Shown here one piece after another: positions 1-8,874 of a stretch of DNA of 20,393 nt; within the stretch, counting starts at the first letter, position 1, and every line of letters begins with the position of its first letter. The notes beneath the pieces were generated by a model, which was not told the origin of the DNA, did not search any database, and worked only from the letters and a program-made list of their open reading frames with translations. The translations under genes and the position numbers were made by a program. The DNA comes from Pelargonium cotyledonis (Eukaryota; Streptophyta; Magnoliopsida; Geraniales; Geraniaceae), in contig JAYMTA010001361.1 in assembly GCA_036897625.1 (NCBI GenBank), forward strand, positions 1 through 20,393, written 5' to 3'.

Positions 1-300
1 AAAAGACAGTAAAGACGAGAGAGAAGAATCAATGGAGATGGAGGAGGAAGATCAATGATTGAAGAAGGATCAAAGGTTGAGAATCAAACCCTAGATCTGG
101 CTTCAATCAATGAGATGAGAGAGAAAGAGTGAAGATGAAGATTAGATGGATGAGAAATGAGAGAGAAATAATCAGATAGAGAGAAACGAAAGAGAGTGAA
201 GAGACACAGAATAATCTAGAAGAGTGGAAAGAGGCAAAAGTAGGGTAAAAATGAGATAAAGAGTATATATAGTAGCTCTCCTAGGGTTTTATTAGCGGGC
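1..300 (-). promoter_or_regulatory. Possible promoter and 5' leader of a gene beyond the left edge
   Basis: Read on the minus strand, this stretch has a telo-box-like AAAACCCTAG (plus 281-290), then TATATATA (plus 264-271), then a pyrimidine-rich leader running to the edge. The plus strand of 1-262 contains no CAT, so the minus-strand leader has no ATG for more than 250 bases, as expected of a plant 5' UTR. A second CCCTAGATCTGG stretch lies near 88-99. The absence of CAT is partly explained by the low C content of the plus strand, so this is suggestive only. The interval 301-440 holds GC-richer DNA with GGGCGG-like runs and no recognisable gene. Confidence 0.3.
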
Positions 301-460
301 GGACGGGTTGATAATGGGTTGGAAAGATCCCAACAGTCAATCGCCCACTATCATAGCGGTAGGATCAATTCTTACCGTTAAATCAAACGGGTTAGGGGGG
401 CGGTTTACTAATGGGAGGGCAGCGGGCGGGTAGGTCGGGTTAACAGGTTGGCTGATATTT

Positions 461-2015
461 TTGAACACCCTAGATTCGTTATGCACTCAAACCTTGAAGA
501 CCATAGAAGACTCTATCCAGAGTACGAACCAGAGAACAAAGATGGAACAACAAAGGCAGGTCTGCATAGCTGCCACGAATGCTGTAAACTTGCAAGCCGT
601 CTTCAATCAAGTTGCCCTCACTCCTCTCATAGGAGTCGTTCCTCCCACCAGAGTCATTCATCCCACCATAGTTGTTCCTCCTACTGTTGCAACTGCAGCA
701 TTCGCACCACCGCCGCCAAAACCTCATCAAGCACAGTTCAACCATCCCTTCCAAGCTCAATTCACACTTACGGCCGGGGCACTCCAAACCCATTTGGGCA
801 GATGCCAATCGCTCCAAAAGTAATGCAATTAGAGTTCCAAGCATTCCTCATGAGCCCAGACTCCAACAGTTCAGAATGGTCAGGGAATTGTCATCCCTCC
901 AAGAGCGGTACCCACGCCCCAACATGTGTCTATCATTCAACAAAACCAGAATCAATTCCTCTAGTTTCCTAACACTGGGGGGCAAGTTCTGCCCACCATG
1001 GTGAGACCCATGGTTAGAAACACTGTTGCTCCTACCATGGCCTTTTTTCTAGAGGAGGTTAGAAAGTTAAATAAGAAGATGAAGCACAATGATGATGGTA
1101 ACAGTGGCAACACTAATCCTCTGAGCTTAGCCATGAGGAACACTCCAGCCATGCTTTTCATCAAAATCCCAAGTTTGACCTATGATGGAACCACCGCAGG
1201 AGAGGAATTCATAAAGGTGTTCGAATCGCACATGCATATGATCACCAATGATGACGCCATGCGCTACAAGCTCTTTGCATATGCTATGCAAAATCTGGCA
1301 CAGTCATGGTATCACAACCTTCCTGAGGGAAGCATCGGCAGTTGGGAATAGTTGAAAAACTCATTCTTAGCCAACTTCAAGACTGCTGGACAATTCAAGA
1401 TGGATTAATCTCAGCTAATCCATATCAGGCATGCTCAGGGTGACTCCCTGAAGTCTTATATAGAGAAATTCAAAAATGTTGTGCACAAATATGGCCAGGT
1501 CAATGACGAGATGGTATGCATGACATTCAAGGCAGACCTCATGACCAAAGAGCTTTACACTACACTTATCACCCACAAGCCGAAGACCTAGGATAAGATT
1601 TTGGGAATGGCCTATGACCACATCCACGCCAATGAAATGTTCGTACTAGCGACCAAGTCTGCAACAAACAAAGGTGGTCAGAACTCTAAAGAAAAGGATG
1701 ACAAGAATCTAAAAAGTAAATTTTGAAAGGAAGACTCATCTAGAGTCAGGTTCACCCTTATAACAGCTAAATATGAAGATGTTTTCAATTACATCAAATA
1801 AATAGAGGACGTAGAGTGGCCAGTAGTTCCTCTAGGAGAACAAAGAGGGAGAGATGTGGAGAAATAGTGATCTCTACCAGTGCATAAGTCATGACATTGA
1901 GAATTACTTCAACCTCAAGATTACAATTGAGAACCTACTCGCGAAAGGAAAACTAACTCATTTCAAGGCTAACCTCAAGCACAAAGGCAAGAAGAAGGCT
2001 TATGAAGAAGACTAG
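461..2015 (+). pseudogene. Retrotransposon gag (capsid) pseudogene
   Basis: The product would be the structural Gag protein forming the virus-like particle. The N-terminal ~110 codons are Gln/Pro-rich (PPTRVIHPTIVVPP, then FAPPPPKPHQ). The conserved retrotransposon gag domain is at about 1170-1640, with AQSWYHNLPEGSIGSWE, a stop at 1349-1351, then LKNSFLANF and DSLKSYIEKFKNVVHKYG. Further stops in the same frame are near 1406, 1589 and 1724. Near 1860-1960 a histidine/cysteine module is readable only across a frame change (HDIENYFNLK, then IENLLAKGKLTHF), matching the GHDTExCxxLK region of Tat-like elements. Frame shifts also occur near 780-1000. The protein cannot be made intact. The first in-frame ATG of the readable part is at 461; an upstream start may have been lost with the 5' end. 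Confidence 0.75.
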
Positions 2016-2211
2016 AGTTGAGAGAGCTCTAGGAAAGCTAATGGGAGCTAGACATGACCTATAGCATGCCAACTACCTCAAGAAGCACTACCTTAGGAAA
2101 AATATTATGTACTCATGTCAGATAGTTGAGAAAGCTTTTGTAAATCGATTTGAAGAAGTAATATTTTTTTTATGTAATGTATATACAATGGAAAACTCAC
2201 AAAGTTTTGTA

Positions 2212-2862
2212 GCCTCGTCTCCGCCAAATTATGGATTCTTGTCTCCAAAAGTCTCATCTCCACCAAAGAATGGGGCCTTGTATTCAGGATTCTCGTCTCC
2301 TCCAAATTATGAAGCCTCAACTCCAGGAGTATTATCTCCACCAAAGTATGAAGCCTCGCCTCCACCAAGTTATGGAGCCTCATCTCTAGGAGTCTCGCTT
2401 CCACTAAATTATGGAGTCTCATCTCCAAGAGCCATGCCTCCACCGAATTATGGAGCCATGCCTCCACTAAGTTATGGAGTCTCGTCTCCAGGAGCCTCGC
2501 CTCCAACAAATTATGGAGCCTCGTCTCCAGGAGTCTTTCATCCACCTAATTTTGGAGTCTCGTCTCTAGGACTCTCATATCCACCAAGTTATGGAGCCTA
2601 GTCTCCAGGAGTCTCGCTTCCACCAAGTAATGGAGTCTCATCTCTAAGAGCCTCGCTTCCACCAAGTTAGGGAGTCTCATCTCTAAAAGCCTTGCCTCCA
2701 CCAAGTCATAGATTCTCGTCTCTAGGAGTCTCATCTTCACCAAGTTATAGAGTTTCGTCTCTACCAAAATTCGGAGCCTCGTCTCCAAGAGCCTCGCCTC
2801 CACCGAAATTATAGAGCCTCTTCTCCACCAAATTATGGAGTCTCGTCTCCTAGGAGCCTTGT
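2212..2862 (+). repeat. 39-bp tandem repeat array, about 16 copies
   Basis: Successive units of about 39 bases repeat head to tail; for example CCACCAAGTTATGG at 2581 and CCACCAAGTAATGG at 2620 are exactly 39 apart. Where open, the unit reads as a 13-residue motif of the form PPSYGxSSPGxSL. The frame is open from the left end of the array to about 2600 and then meets stops. The array lies between gag and the 3' LTR, a position where plant gypsy elements are known to grow hypervariable tandem repeats. I see no evidence for a cellular proline-rich protein: no signal peptide, and the array is embedded in element DNA. Confidence 0.85.
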
Positions 2863-3190
2863 CCCCATTAGAAAGCAAGAAAGTTCCTCTACAGAGCATA
2901 ACTCAAAAGTCATGGAGCCAAGTCCGCCACCAAGAGTGGGAACCTAGCTTTCCCCGGAGTCTAGTCCTCCACCAAAAGAATGGGGACCTAACTTTCCCTG
3001 GAGCCTGGTCCTCCATTAAGAATAGGAACCTAACTTTCCCTAAAGCATAGTCCAAGAACCAAAACATGAGTAGGAAGGGAAGATCCAAGAAGAGAAACAT
3101 ATGAATCAGAGTATGGAAACCTAGTTGTCCGCAAATGATGAGAATTCAAGAGTTTACTCCAGCGCGGTCTCAATAAATCAACACCGCTTG

Positions 3191-3203
3191 GAGTGGGGGA
3201 AAA
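3191..3203 (+). other. Polypurine tract of the LTR element
   Basis: GAGTGGGGGAAAA is a purine run with one T, immediately before the LTR start, where second-strand priming takes place in LTR retrotransposons. Confidence 0.6.
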
Positions 3204-3416
3204 CTAGTTCGGCATAAAAAATAGTAAATACAAACGCCCATTGACAAAGTGACACGTGGCTCATTAAGTCAATCTCAACACGTGGACAAGTTTGAGTCAA
3301 GAGCGGAATAATTAATTTGGTCTTAGAATGGGTCGATATTACAAATTGGATTGGGACAAGAGACCACGAATATCCATTAAAACCAAAAAGATTAAAAAGT
3401 GGAAACTAACAACCAC

Positions 3417-3475
3417 TTAGCTCAAGTGGCAGAAGCAGCTTCAATTTCAAGTCAGAGGTCCAAGGTTCAATTTCC
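3417..3475 (+). other. tRNA-like A-box/B-box pair inside the LTR
   Basis: TAGCTCAAGTGG (A-box-like, 3419-3430) is followed about 45 bases later by GGTTCAATTTCC (3464-3475), close to the B-box GGTTCRANNCC with one deviation. Spacing and order match a pol III internal promoter, as in the heads of plant SINEs. A SINE or tRNA fragment may have been absorbed into the LTR. No acceptor stem or cloverleaf can be drawn, so this is not called a tRNA gene. Confidence 0.4.
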
Positions 3476-3782
3476 ACCAGATGCAAGCATGTCAAGTGAT
3501 TTTTGCAGCTTCTTAAGACAAGTCCAAAGCAGCCCAACCCAGGCCCTACGCAGCAGCAGCCCAATCCGTTTGCAGCTTCTCAAGACAAGCCCAATACAGC
3601 AGCAGCTCAGTCTAAGAGTCACATTGCAGCTCAACCTTTTCATATTTTTTGTCATCATTTTGAACGTGGGCGCCACACCTGGAGCAGACGTTCGAACACA
3701 GGAAGCCTAAACTCCGCCATCAAGACTCTTGAACTCATTTCCACCGCGCAGATGTCCAACATAAAAAACCTGAACTCCGCTA

Positions 3783-3848
3783 TCAGGACTCCTGAACTCC
3801 TCTGTCAGGACTCCCGAACTGCTTCGTCAGGACTCCTGAACTCCTTTC
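3783..3848 (+). repeat. Three 22-bp tandem units in the LTR
   Basis: TCAGGACTCCTGAACTC-type units begin at 3783, 3805 and 3827, exactly 22 bases apart. Weaker relatives (ATCAAGACTCTTGAACTC and similar) lie just upstream near 3719. Short U3 repeats of this kind are common in LTRs and may bind regulators; that role is not shown here. Confidence 0.7.
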
Positions 3849-4145
3849 CACATCTGGATACTCTGCACAATAACGTTCCCTTTTGGACATCTCCACTCCA
3901 TAACTGGAAACATGAAACAAGAACACGTGCTCCCCCACGGACGTGCGAGCGTTCCCCTCGCGGACATGCTTCTTAACAGCATGCTTCTTGCGAACAGAGC
4001 TCAAGAGTGAATGCAGTTCTCCGAACGTGATCTCCAAGAGCATGCTCCCCTCGCGAACATGAACTCTACAAATGAAGACTCCCATTTTTGGGAATAGGTC
4101 CTGCAAGAGTTTCGGCCAATCACGTCACCAGGTGAGTTTGGAGCC

Positions 4146-4153
4146 TATAAATT
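4146..4153 (+). promoter_or_regulatory. LTR TATA box
   Basis: TATAAATT follows the U3 repeats. Transcription would start about 30 bases downstream and enter the pyrimidine-rich TCTCTCAATTGTTCTTCG leader. It is the only good TATA match in the 3' part of the LTR. Confidence 0.45.
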
Positions 4154-4677
4154 GGGCTTCCCACCAAAGGTAAAATGATCTCATTTTTTCATATTTGTAC
4201 TCGAAAGCACGAAAACTCTCTCAATTGTTCTTCGTGTTCTTCGAAGATTTTCAAACATTCATCAAAGATCTTTGAATTGTGTGGAGATCCTTATTCTCAC
4301 GCCGAAGGCGGTCCCCCAGACACACATCTGGGACTCCGCTTAACGGTGTGTTAGTGTTCGCAGGAATCAAGTCCAAAAACTTGATTCCCAAGACTCCACC
4401 CAGAAGACCCAAACCCGAGTCCCCTTGCCAACAGAGATCCAGCTCAAACACTCGCACACGATCACGAAACTACCGCGTGGAAGCCTTCTGAGACTGACAC
4501 GACGTCGCATTCACTTTTGATTGTTAGAGTCAAATCAAAATGGATGATAGGAAAACGATAGGAATGTAAGCAAAAGTGTTAAATAAATTAGGAATATCCT
4601 TATAAAAAATATATAAATATGTATCAACCTAAGAGTATCAAACAAAAGTCAAAAATTCATATTCAAGTATATATAAG

Positions 4678-4863
4678 TTTCGCATCGAAAAGATATAGAA
4701 ATCATGATGTGAATAAGTAGTATATAAAATTTAGAAGGTGGTGTAAGGATCCTACATTAAAAAATTAGAGAAAGCATTGAACTTGTAACTCCTATATAAG
4801 CATGAAAATCTCACATCAAAAAGTAGAGAAAAAATTATGCTTCTAACTTCTATATAATCATGC
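4678..4863 (+). repeat. Three diverged promoter-like modules (CACATC...TATATAA)
   Basis: Units start near 4678, 4747 and 4806. Each has a CGCATCGAAAA / CTACATTAAAAA / CTCACATCAAAAA core, then about 35 bases, then TATATAA or TATATAT. Equivalent modules occur in the opposite direction at 6983-7094. The arrangement looks like promoter blocks of an old mobile element. The DNA at 4512-4677 holds nothing recognisable. Confidence 0.5.
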
Positions 4864-5012
4864 TCCTATATCCTGTATATATTAGTGATTGTTATATCTA
4901 ATGTTATTAACTATTATCATTAGTTAATATAATAATTTTTTTGTATCTTATGAGAAATGAAAAGTCTTTCAATGAGAAAGTTAGAAAATATTGCAGTTGT
5001 TGATGTAACATC

Positions 5013-5040
5013 TTCTAATGCTGTCTCACCAATTTTAACA
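5013..5040 (+). repeat. Diverged copy of the fold-back arm found at 6785 and 6879
   Basis: TTCTAATGCTGTCTCACC and the following bases match the arms of the fold-back at 6751-6925 at 24 of 28 positions. It lies downstream of the TATATAA modules, as the inverted copy does on the other strand, suggesting both are relics of one element family. Confidence 0.5.
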
Positions 5041-5069
5041 CACATATATATGAAATTCAATTATTATCA

Positions 5070-5093
5070 CTAGCAAAAGAGCTCGTGCATTGG
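5070..5093 (-). other. Helitron-like 3' terminus (minus strand)
   Basis: On the minus strand this reads CGTGC, then AGCTCTTTTGCTAG followed by T. It shares TTTTGCTAG and the CGTGC-side sequence with the terminus at 7853-7881. The stem-loop is decayed (CCAATGCACGAGC). Helitrons end in CTRR after a short hairpin and insert between A and T, which fits; but the same motif in inverse orientation at 7881 leaves open that the two are TIRs of a single element. Confidence 0.35.
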
Positions 5094-5570
5094 GTTAATA
5101 AAATTAATAATAAATTAGAAATATATTAAAATAATAAATTAATTTAATTTTTATTCAATTTAATTTAGATGGTAGCTTCTTGCAATAGTTGTAGGAAATA
5201 GAATGTATTTTTTTAGTGTTCTATTGAATGTGACTTGTTTTGCACGGTTTGATCGGGATCAAATAAACTACAATTTATGATTTTATAATAACTTCGTCTT
5301 GGGCTTGAATCCTTGATCTAATTGGGCTGACACTTGTTCAATTTTCTGATTTGGGACGTCGTGGCTAGAACTTGCACTTTGTCTTAGAAATGAACTTGTG
5401 CACTCACGAAACAACAAACCGTTAGGCAAAATTCAAATTATGCGCCCGAATTGCGCCTCCAGCGTGCGAATAAGCAACTTGGGCCATGGAAAACATTGGA
5501 GAATTGAAAAAACTTAGAGAGATTTGTGAAGATGACACAAATGAATATCAAATTCGAAAAAAAATCCATA
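5094..5570. other. AT-rich stretch without a recognisable gene
   Basis: No ORF of note on either strand. It starts with A/T-only runs (5098-5170) and becomes more mixed after 5220. If the LTR-like promoter to the right is real, this would be its minus-strand transcribed side. Confidence 0.5.
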
Positions 5571-5900
5571 CCTCTTCCCTTTAGGGGTATCTATATTTAC
5601 AACTTCTAAGGGAGGGAGTGATGTATCGTGTTCCTATTGGTTGCAAGTTGGCATGATGTCTTATAACCAATTTAAGGCTTTTAATTACCTTTTTGGTGGT
5701 GCAATGGTGATGCAATCATACTCCCATTGTGATATAATGATGATGTCACTATAATGACACAATGGTGATGTCATTTTCGAGAGCATGGTGATCTTGGCAC
5801 GTGGACTTCGCTACATGGGTCCCACAAGGATAGATATTATTGGAAATAAATTTTGACTAGTCAAATATACTCGGATAGTCACAAAAATTGCCCTATTTTA
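5571..5900 (-). promoter_or_regulatory. Possible minus-strand promoter, perhaps of a solo LTR
   Basis: On the minus strand there is a U3-like block with repeated short TGACATCA / CACCATTGT motifs (plus 5700-5780), then a TATA-like GTAAATATAG (plus 5590-5599), then a leader with CACAAATCTCTCTAAG (plus 5515-5530). Order and spacing are those of an LTR promoter. No matching second LTR or clear duplication was found, so the element type and limits are uncertain. Confidence 0.3.
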
Positions 5901-5959
5901 TGATCATTTATATCGTTACACTAGTCCAAATTTGCTACGAAACATATATTGAAAATATA

Positions 5960-6500
5960 CCTAAAATCGGTTTGAATAGCTAATACTGAACTTGTTATGA
6001 TGAAATGGACCCTCAAATGATCTCTATTTGTTGTGAAACTTGTTCCATTGTACTCAAGAGGCAATTTCCTGTGTTCGAGTGGTCTTGGTTTGTTAAGAAG
6101 CACAAGATAAAAATATCTGATTTCAGGTTGCGTATTTATGACCGAAATCGTTTTTCCAGTGATTTGGACCCCCAAATGACATTGTATTAGTTCATGAATT
6201 TTTTCTTTTAAGAATCTTTGAGTCGCTTTTCATGTGCGAGAGACTTTATTTGGTTAAAGAGCGTAATGAAAAAATATATGACTTTGGCGACATATCTTTT
6301 ATAGTGATTTGGACTCTTAAACGGCGTCGGATGGCCATTATACCAATTTATCTGAGCTAGTAATGGTGTTTCCATTGTTCGGATGACCCCCTTATGTTGA
6401 GGAGCTCGATATAAAAAAAATGATTTCGGCAACGTATTTGTAACCGAATTATTATTCAGTGTTTTGAACCCTTAGACAGTGTTGGATGGAACCAGGACCA
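5960..6500 (+). repeat. Diverged tandem repeat series, period about 140-160 bp
   Basis: Related blocks recur: a GATTTCGG/GACTTTGG-type start (6119, 6279, 6421), a GTATTTATGACCGAA / GTATTTGTAACCGAA segment, and GTGATTTGGAC...CTCAAA-type ends (near 6005, 6160, 6310, 6460). Spacings are about 159, 160 and 142 bases. No coding function is visible; the small ORFs here are not conserved between blocks. Origin unknown. Confidence 0.45.
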
Positions 6501-6719
6501 GTTCAATTAAATTCAAAATGTCATTTCCTATTTTTGGATAGCCTAAACCAATTCGGAACGTCGACCAAATATTTGGGCTCGAATGTCGGCTAAAAGCGTT
6601 GAGCTTGCAATTTACGGAAAAAGCATTGAGAGGTTTGGAAAAAGTTGTTGGAATTTTTGGGAGGTGTTTTGAGAGAATTTATAAGGGTATTGGGTAATTA
6701 AAAATCAATTAGAGCACAA

Positions 6720-6720
<1 letters not shown>

Positions 6721-6751
<31 letters not shown>
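6721..6751 (+). repeat. (TG)n microsatellite
   Basis: About 15 uninterrupted TG dinucleotides, adjoining the fold-back and continuing as degenerate CA/TG runs into it. Confidence 0.95.
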
Positions 6752-6753
<2 letters not shown>

Positions 6754-6925
6754 GTTCGTGAGGTAGCATTAGAACACACACATGTGTTAAAGTTTGTGAG
6801 GTAGCATTAGAACTCACACACATTTGAGCTAAAAGTAAAAAGAATGCTCCAAATTGTTAAAGTTGATGAGGTGACAACTTCTAATGCCACCTCACAAACT
6901 TTAACACACTCACACACACACTAGC
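6751..6925. repeat. Fold-back with 28-bp arms plus a direct duplication
   Basis: The arm at 6785-6812 and the arm at 6879-6906 are inverted copies with 27 of 28 positions matching (core TTCTAATGCYACCTCAC). The left arm is also directly duplicated: the unit at about 6751-6783 recurs at 6788-6823. Flanks are CA-rich (CACACACACA). It looks like a MITE-like or fold-back relic; no clean target duplication was found. Confidence 0.6.
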
Positions 6926-6982
6926 TAATAACAATTGCTAATAGATCTAATGTACTTTAGTTATATCATAACTAGATGTGAT

Positions 6983-7094
6983 TTATATAGAACTTGACAA
7001 CTCTATCAAGTCTCCATTTTTCAATGTCGGACTTTTGATTAAATTTATATATCACTTTTCACTTCATGCTTCTTTCAAGTTTTAGATGTGGGAC
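6983..7094 (-). repeat. Two promoter-like modules, inverse to those at 4678
   Basis: On the minus strand, AGTCCCACATCTAAAAC runs about 40 bases to TATATAAAT, then AGTCCGACATTGAAAAA runs to TATATAAAT. Same layout as 4678-4863 in the opposite direction. The two sets may be the outer parts of a single large inverted element or of two copies of one family. Confidence 0.45.
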
Positions 7095-7216
7095 TAAATG
7101 AAGTCTTTGTTTTTATGATCTACGCCTTTTTTTTTTGTTTTTCATTTTCAGAGTAATACCACAAGCTATATTAGCATCCACCAATGTTGCAAGTTCATTT
7201 TCTACTCTTTCTAGCA

Positions 7217-7600
7217 TTTTTTTTATTATCAGTAATAGGTAATTTATTCAAGTAAGTGAATTACAAGAGTAAAGTACATGAAATTGACCCAACAAGAGAA
7301 GTCAAAGAAAGAGATCAGACAACTACAACTAAGAGCGAAAGCAAGACCATAGTCAAATACAACAAAAAATAAATGGAAATGGGATCAGAATTCCAAATGG
7401 CATGATCAAACTGCCCTGCAAGATGCTAAATGTGAGCAGTGATGATGGAGAAGCTGATGAAGATGACCTCTTTCAAAAGCCATTGAAGAGCTAGCTAGCT
7501 TACCAATGAACACTATATCATTCCTATTTGTCCAAATGATCCAAAAAGTGAGAAAACATATGAGAATCCAAATTCCAGTAAGAGACTTTGAGTTGCGCAA
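7217..7600 (-). pseudogene. 3' scrap of a LINE-type ORF2
   Basis: On the minus strand, FLTFWIIWTNRNDIVFIGK (from about 7550) matches the W..W..RN..VF motif typical of the C-terminal region of plant LINE ORF2 and related zf-RVT proteins. The readable frame ends at 7406; about 190 bases follow to a T-run at 7217-7224 that is the poly(A) tail on the minus strand. Reverse transcriptase itself is absent, so this is a 5'-truncated copy. The upstream limit is unclear, perhaps up to about 7840, and stops interrupt the frame upstream of 7600. It is unrelated in orientation to the large LINE at 15559. Confidence 0.5.
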
Positions 7601-7852
7601 AAAAGAGGGCTATTAAGAGATGAGATCTGCAATTTCAAAAGGGACGACCAAAGGTACGGACTAGGAGCCACATGACTGCTCCTGGAAGAAGCTAGGCGAA
7701 TAAGAGGTTTGTAGCATGCTCCCGAGCTAGGAGCGATATGCTATCTAGAATAGTTTCTTCAAAACCATTGGCGACTGCTTCTAACTCTTTACAAAAGTTC
7801 CAATACGCTCTGCAGGCCACATATTTTATTTTTACTAATTGGTGTAAAGATT

Positions 7853-7881
7853 CCCGTGCAACGCACGGAATGTTTTGCTAG
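7853..7881 (+). other. Helitron-like 3' terminus (plus strand)
   Basis: CCGTGC-AAC-GCACGG forms a 6-bp stem with a 3-base loop (7854-7868), followed 9 bases later by CTAG at 7878-7881 and then T. A hairpin, then CTRR, then T is the signature of a Helitron 3' end in plants. No 5' TC end could be fixed. The stretch 7882-8089 holds nothing else recognisable. Confidence 0.45.
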
Positions 7882-8089
7882 TTTATATAAATGTTTATCT
7901 GAAATTATTTAAGCAGCTCTATTTAAATTATTGCGAATTTGCAATTCACCATATTTTTAATGTTCACTTTCAAGGCTCTACCTGCAATTTTGTTTTATTT
8001 TTGCCTAAGGCCACCATGAGCTGCTAACTTTGAAGACACATAATTATCTGATACAAATACATCATTAAATTGAGTTCTAATTGAATGTA

Positions 8090-8188
8090 CTTCTTCCGTC
8101 ACAAAATGAGTGTTTTGTTTGTATAAAAAATTTGTCTCAAAAATAAGTGTCATGTTTCTATTTTTAGGTTATTATATTAATATTTTTC
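8090..8188. mobile_element. Stowaway-like MITE, left part
   Basis: The TIR CTTCTTCCGTCACAAAATG follows TA (8088-8089). It resembles the plant Stowaway consensus CTCCCTCCGTCCCAAAAT. The inverse end lies at 11204-11223, 3 kb away, because a MULE was inserted in between; the last 9 bases (8180-8188) are one copy of that MULE's target duplication. Removing the insert leaves a MITE of about 250 bp. Confidence 0.65.
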
Positions 8189-8874
8189 GGGATAACCATT
8201 TTTTTGGTACCCAAATTTTCAAAAAATACTCAATTTAGTACCCAAACTTCTATTTCTCCCAATTTAGTATCCACACTTCAATTTCACACCCAATTTAATA
8301 CCCACTCTATTATTGAATACCCAAACAGATGCATGCCGTTACCTTCCGTCAGTTTTGCCGTTTAGTGACTGCTTATGTGTAATTTTTTTGCTGATTAGAT
8401 GTTGAGTTGGCTAATTTTTGCTTAGGTGGCTGTTGAGTTAGATAGTTTCTAGTGGGGATAACCCCTTTTTCGGTACCCAGACTTTGGCCTAATACTCAAT
8501 TTAGTACCCAAACTTTTATTGTTCCCAATTGAGTACCTAAACTATTATTTTGTACCCAATTTAGTCCCACCGCTTTTATTTTGACCTCTTTGGAGTCCCT
8601 GCCGTCACATTCTGTCAATTCTACCGTTAAGTCTCGCTAACGTAAAGACTATAATGCATCGCTGGAAAAAAAAAATTATGACGTGGAGGATGACGTGGAT
8701 ATTGATGTGTACTATTGGCTGCTGAGGTGTAATTTGTTTGCTGATTTGGCTCTTAATTAGATAATTATTGATGATATTATATAATTAATGGATGACTTGG
8801 AATTTAAAATGCAAAAAAAAAAAACAAAATAACAAAATAAAACAACGCACAACAGAACCCATACCCAATCCCTA

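Larger units (their letters stand above)
440..4511 (+). mobile_element. 5'-truncated, pol-less Ty3/gypsy-like LTR retrotransposon
   Basis: The parts present are, in order, a decayed gag (461-2015), a 39-bp tandem array, a polypurine tract and a 3' LTR. No protease, reverse transcriptase, RNase H or integrase motif lies between gag and the LTR, and no second LTR copy precedes gag, so the 5' LTR and primer-binding site are missing. The gag resembles those of Tat/Athila-related gypsy elements because it carries a second CxYHxxxGHDTExCxxLK-like module after the gag domain. Loss of pol could be decay of this copy, or it could mark a non-autonomous gag-only family (the TR-GAG type known in plants). 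The outer boundaries are approximate. Confidence 0.7.
3204..4511 (+). repeat. 3' LTR (approximate limits)
   Basis: The LTR starts just after the polypurine tract near TAGTTCGGCATAAAA, which looks like a decayed TG start. It has a long U3, a TATA box at 4146-4153, an R/U5-like part, and fades into AT-rich genomic DNA after GACACGACGTCGCA near 4511. The composition change there and the terminal CA are the only support for the 3' limit; I found no convincing target-site duplication and no 5' LTR to align against. Confidence 0.6.

Noticed and set aside
479-844. 121-codon minus-strand frame opposite gag
   Set aside because: Shadow of the gag coding strand with no recognisable motif.
2105-2545. 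Minus-strand 146-codon frame with a Leu/Glu/Arg repeat
   Set aside because: It is the antisense of the 39-bp array; the repeat makes every phase look periodic.
2212-2862. CRISPR-like array
   Set aside because: Units are contiguous with no unique spacers, and the host is a plant.
3417-3475. A tRNA gene
   Set aside because: Box motifs only; no acceptor stem or cloverleaf can be formed.
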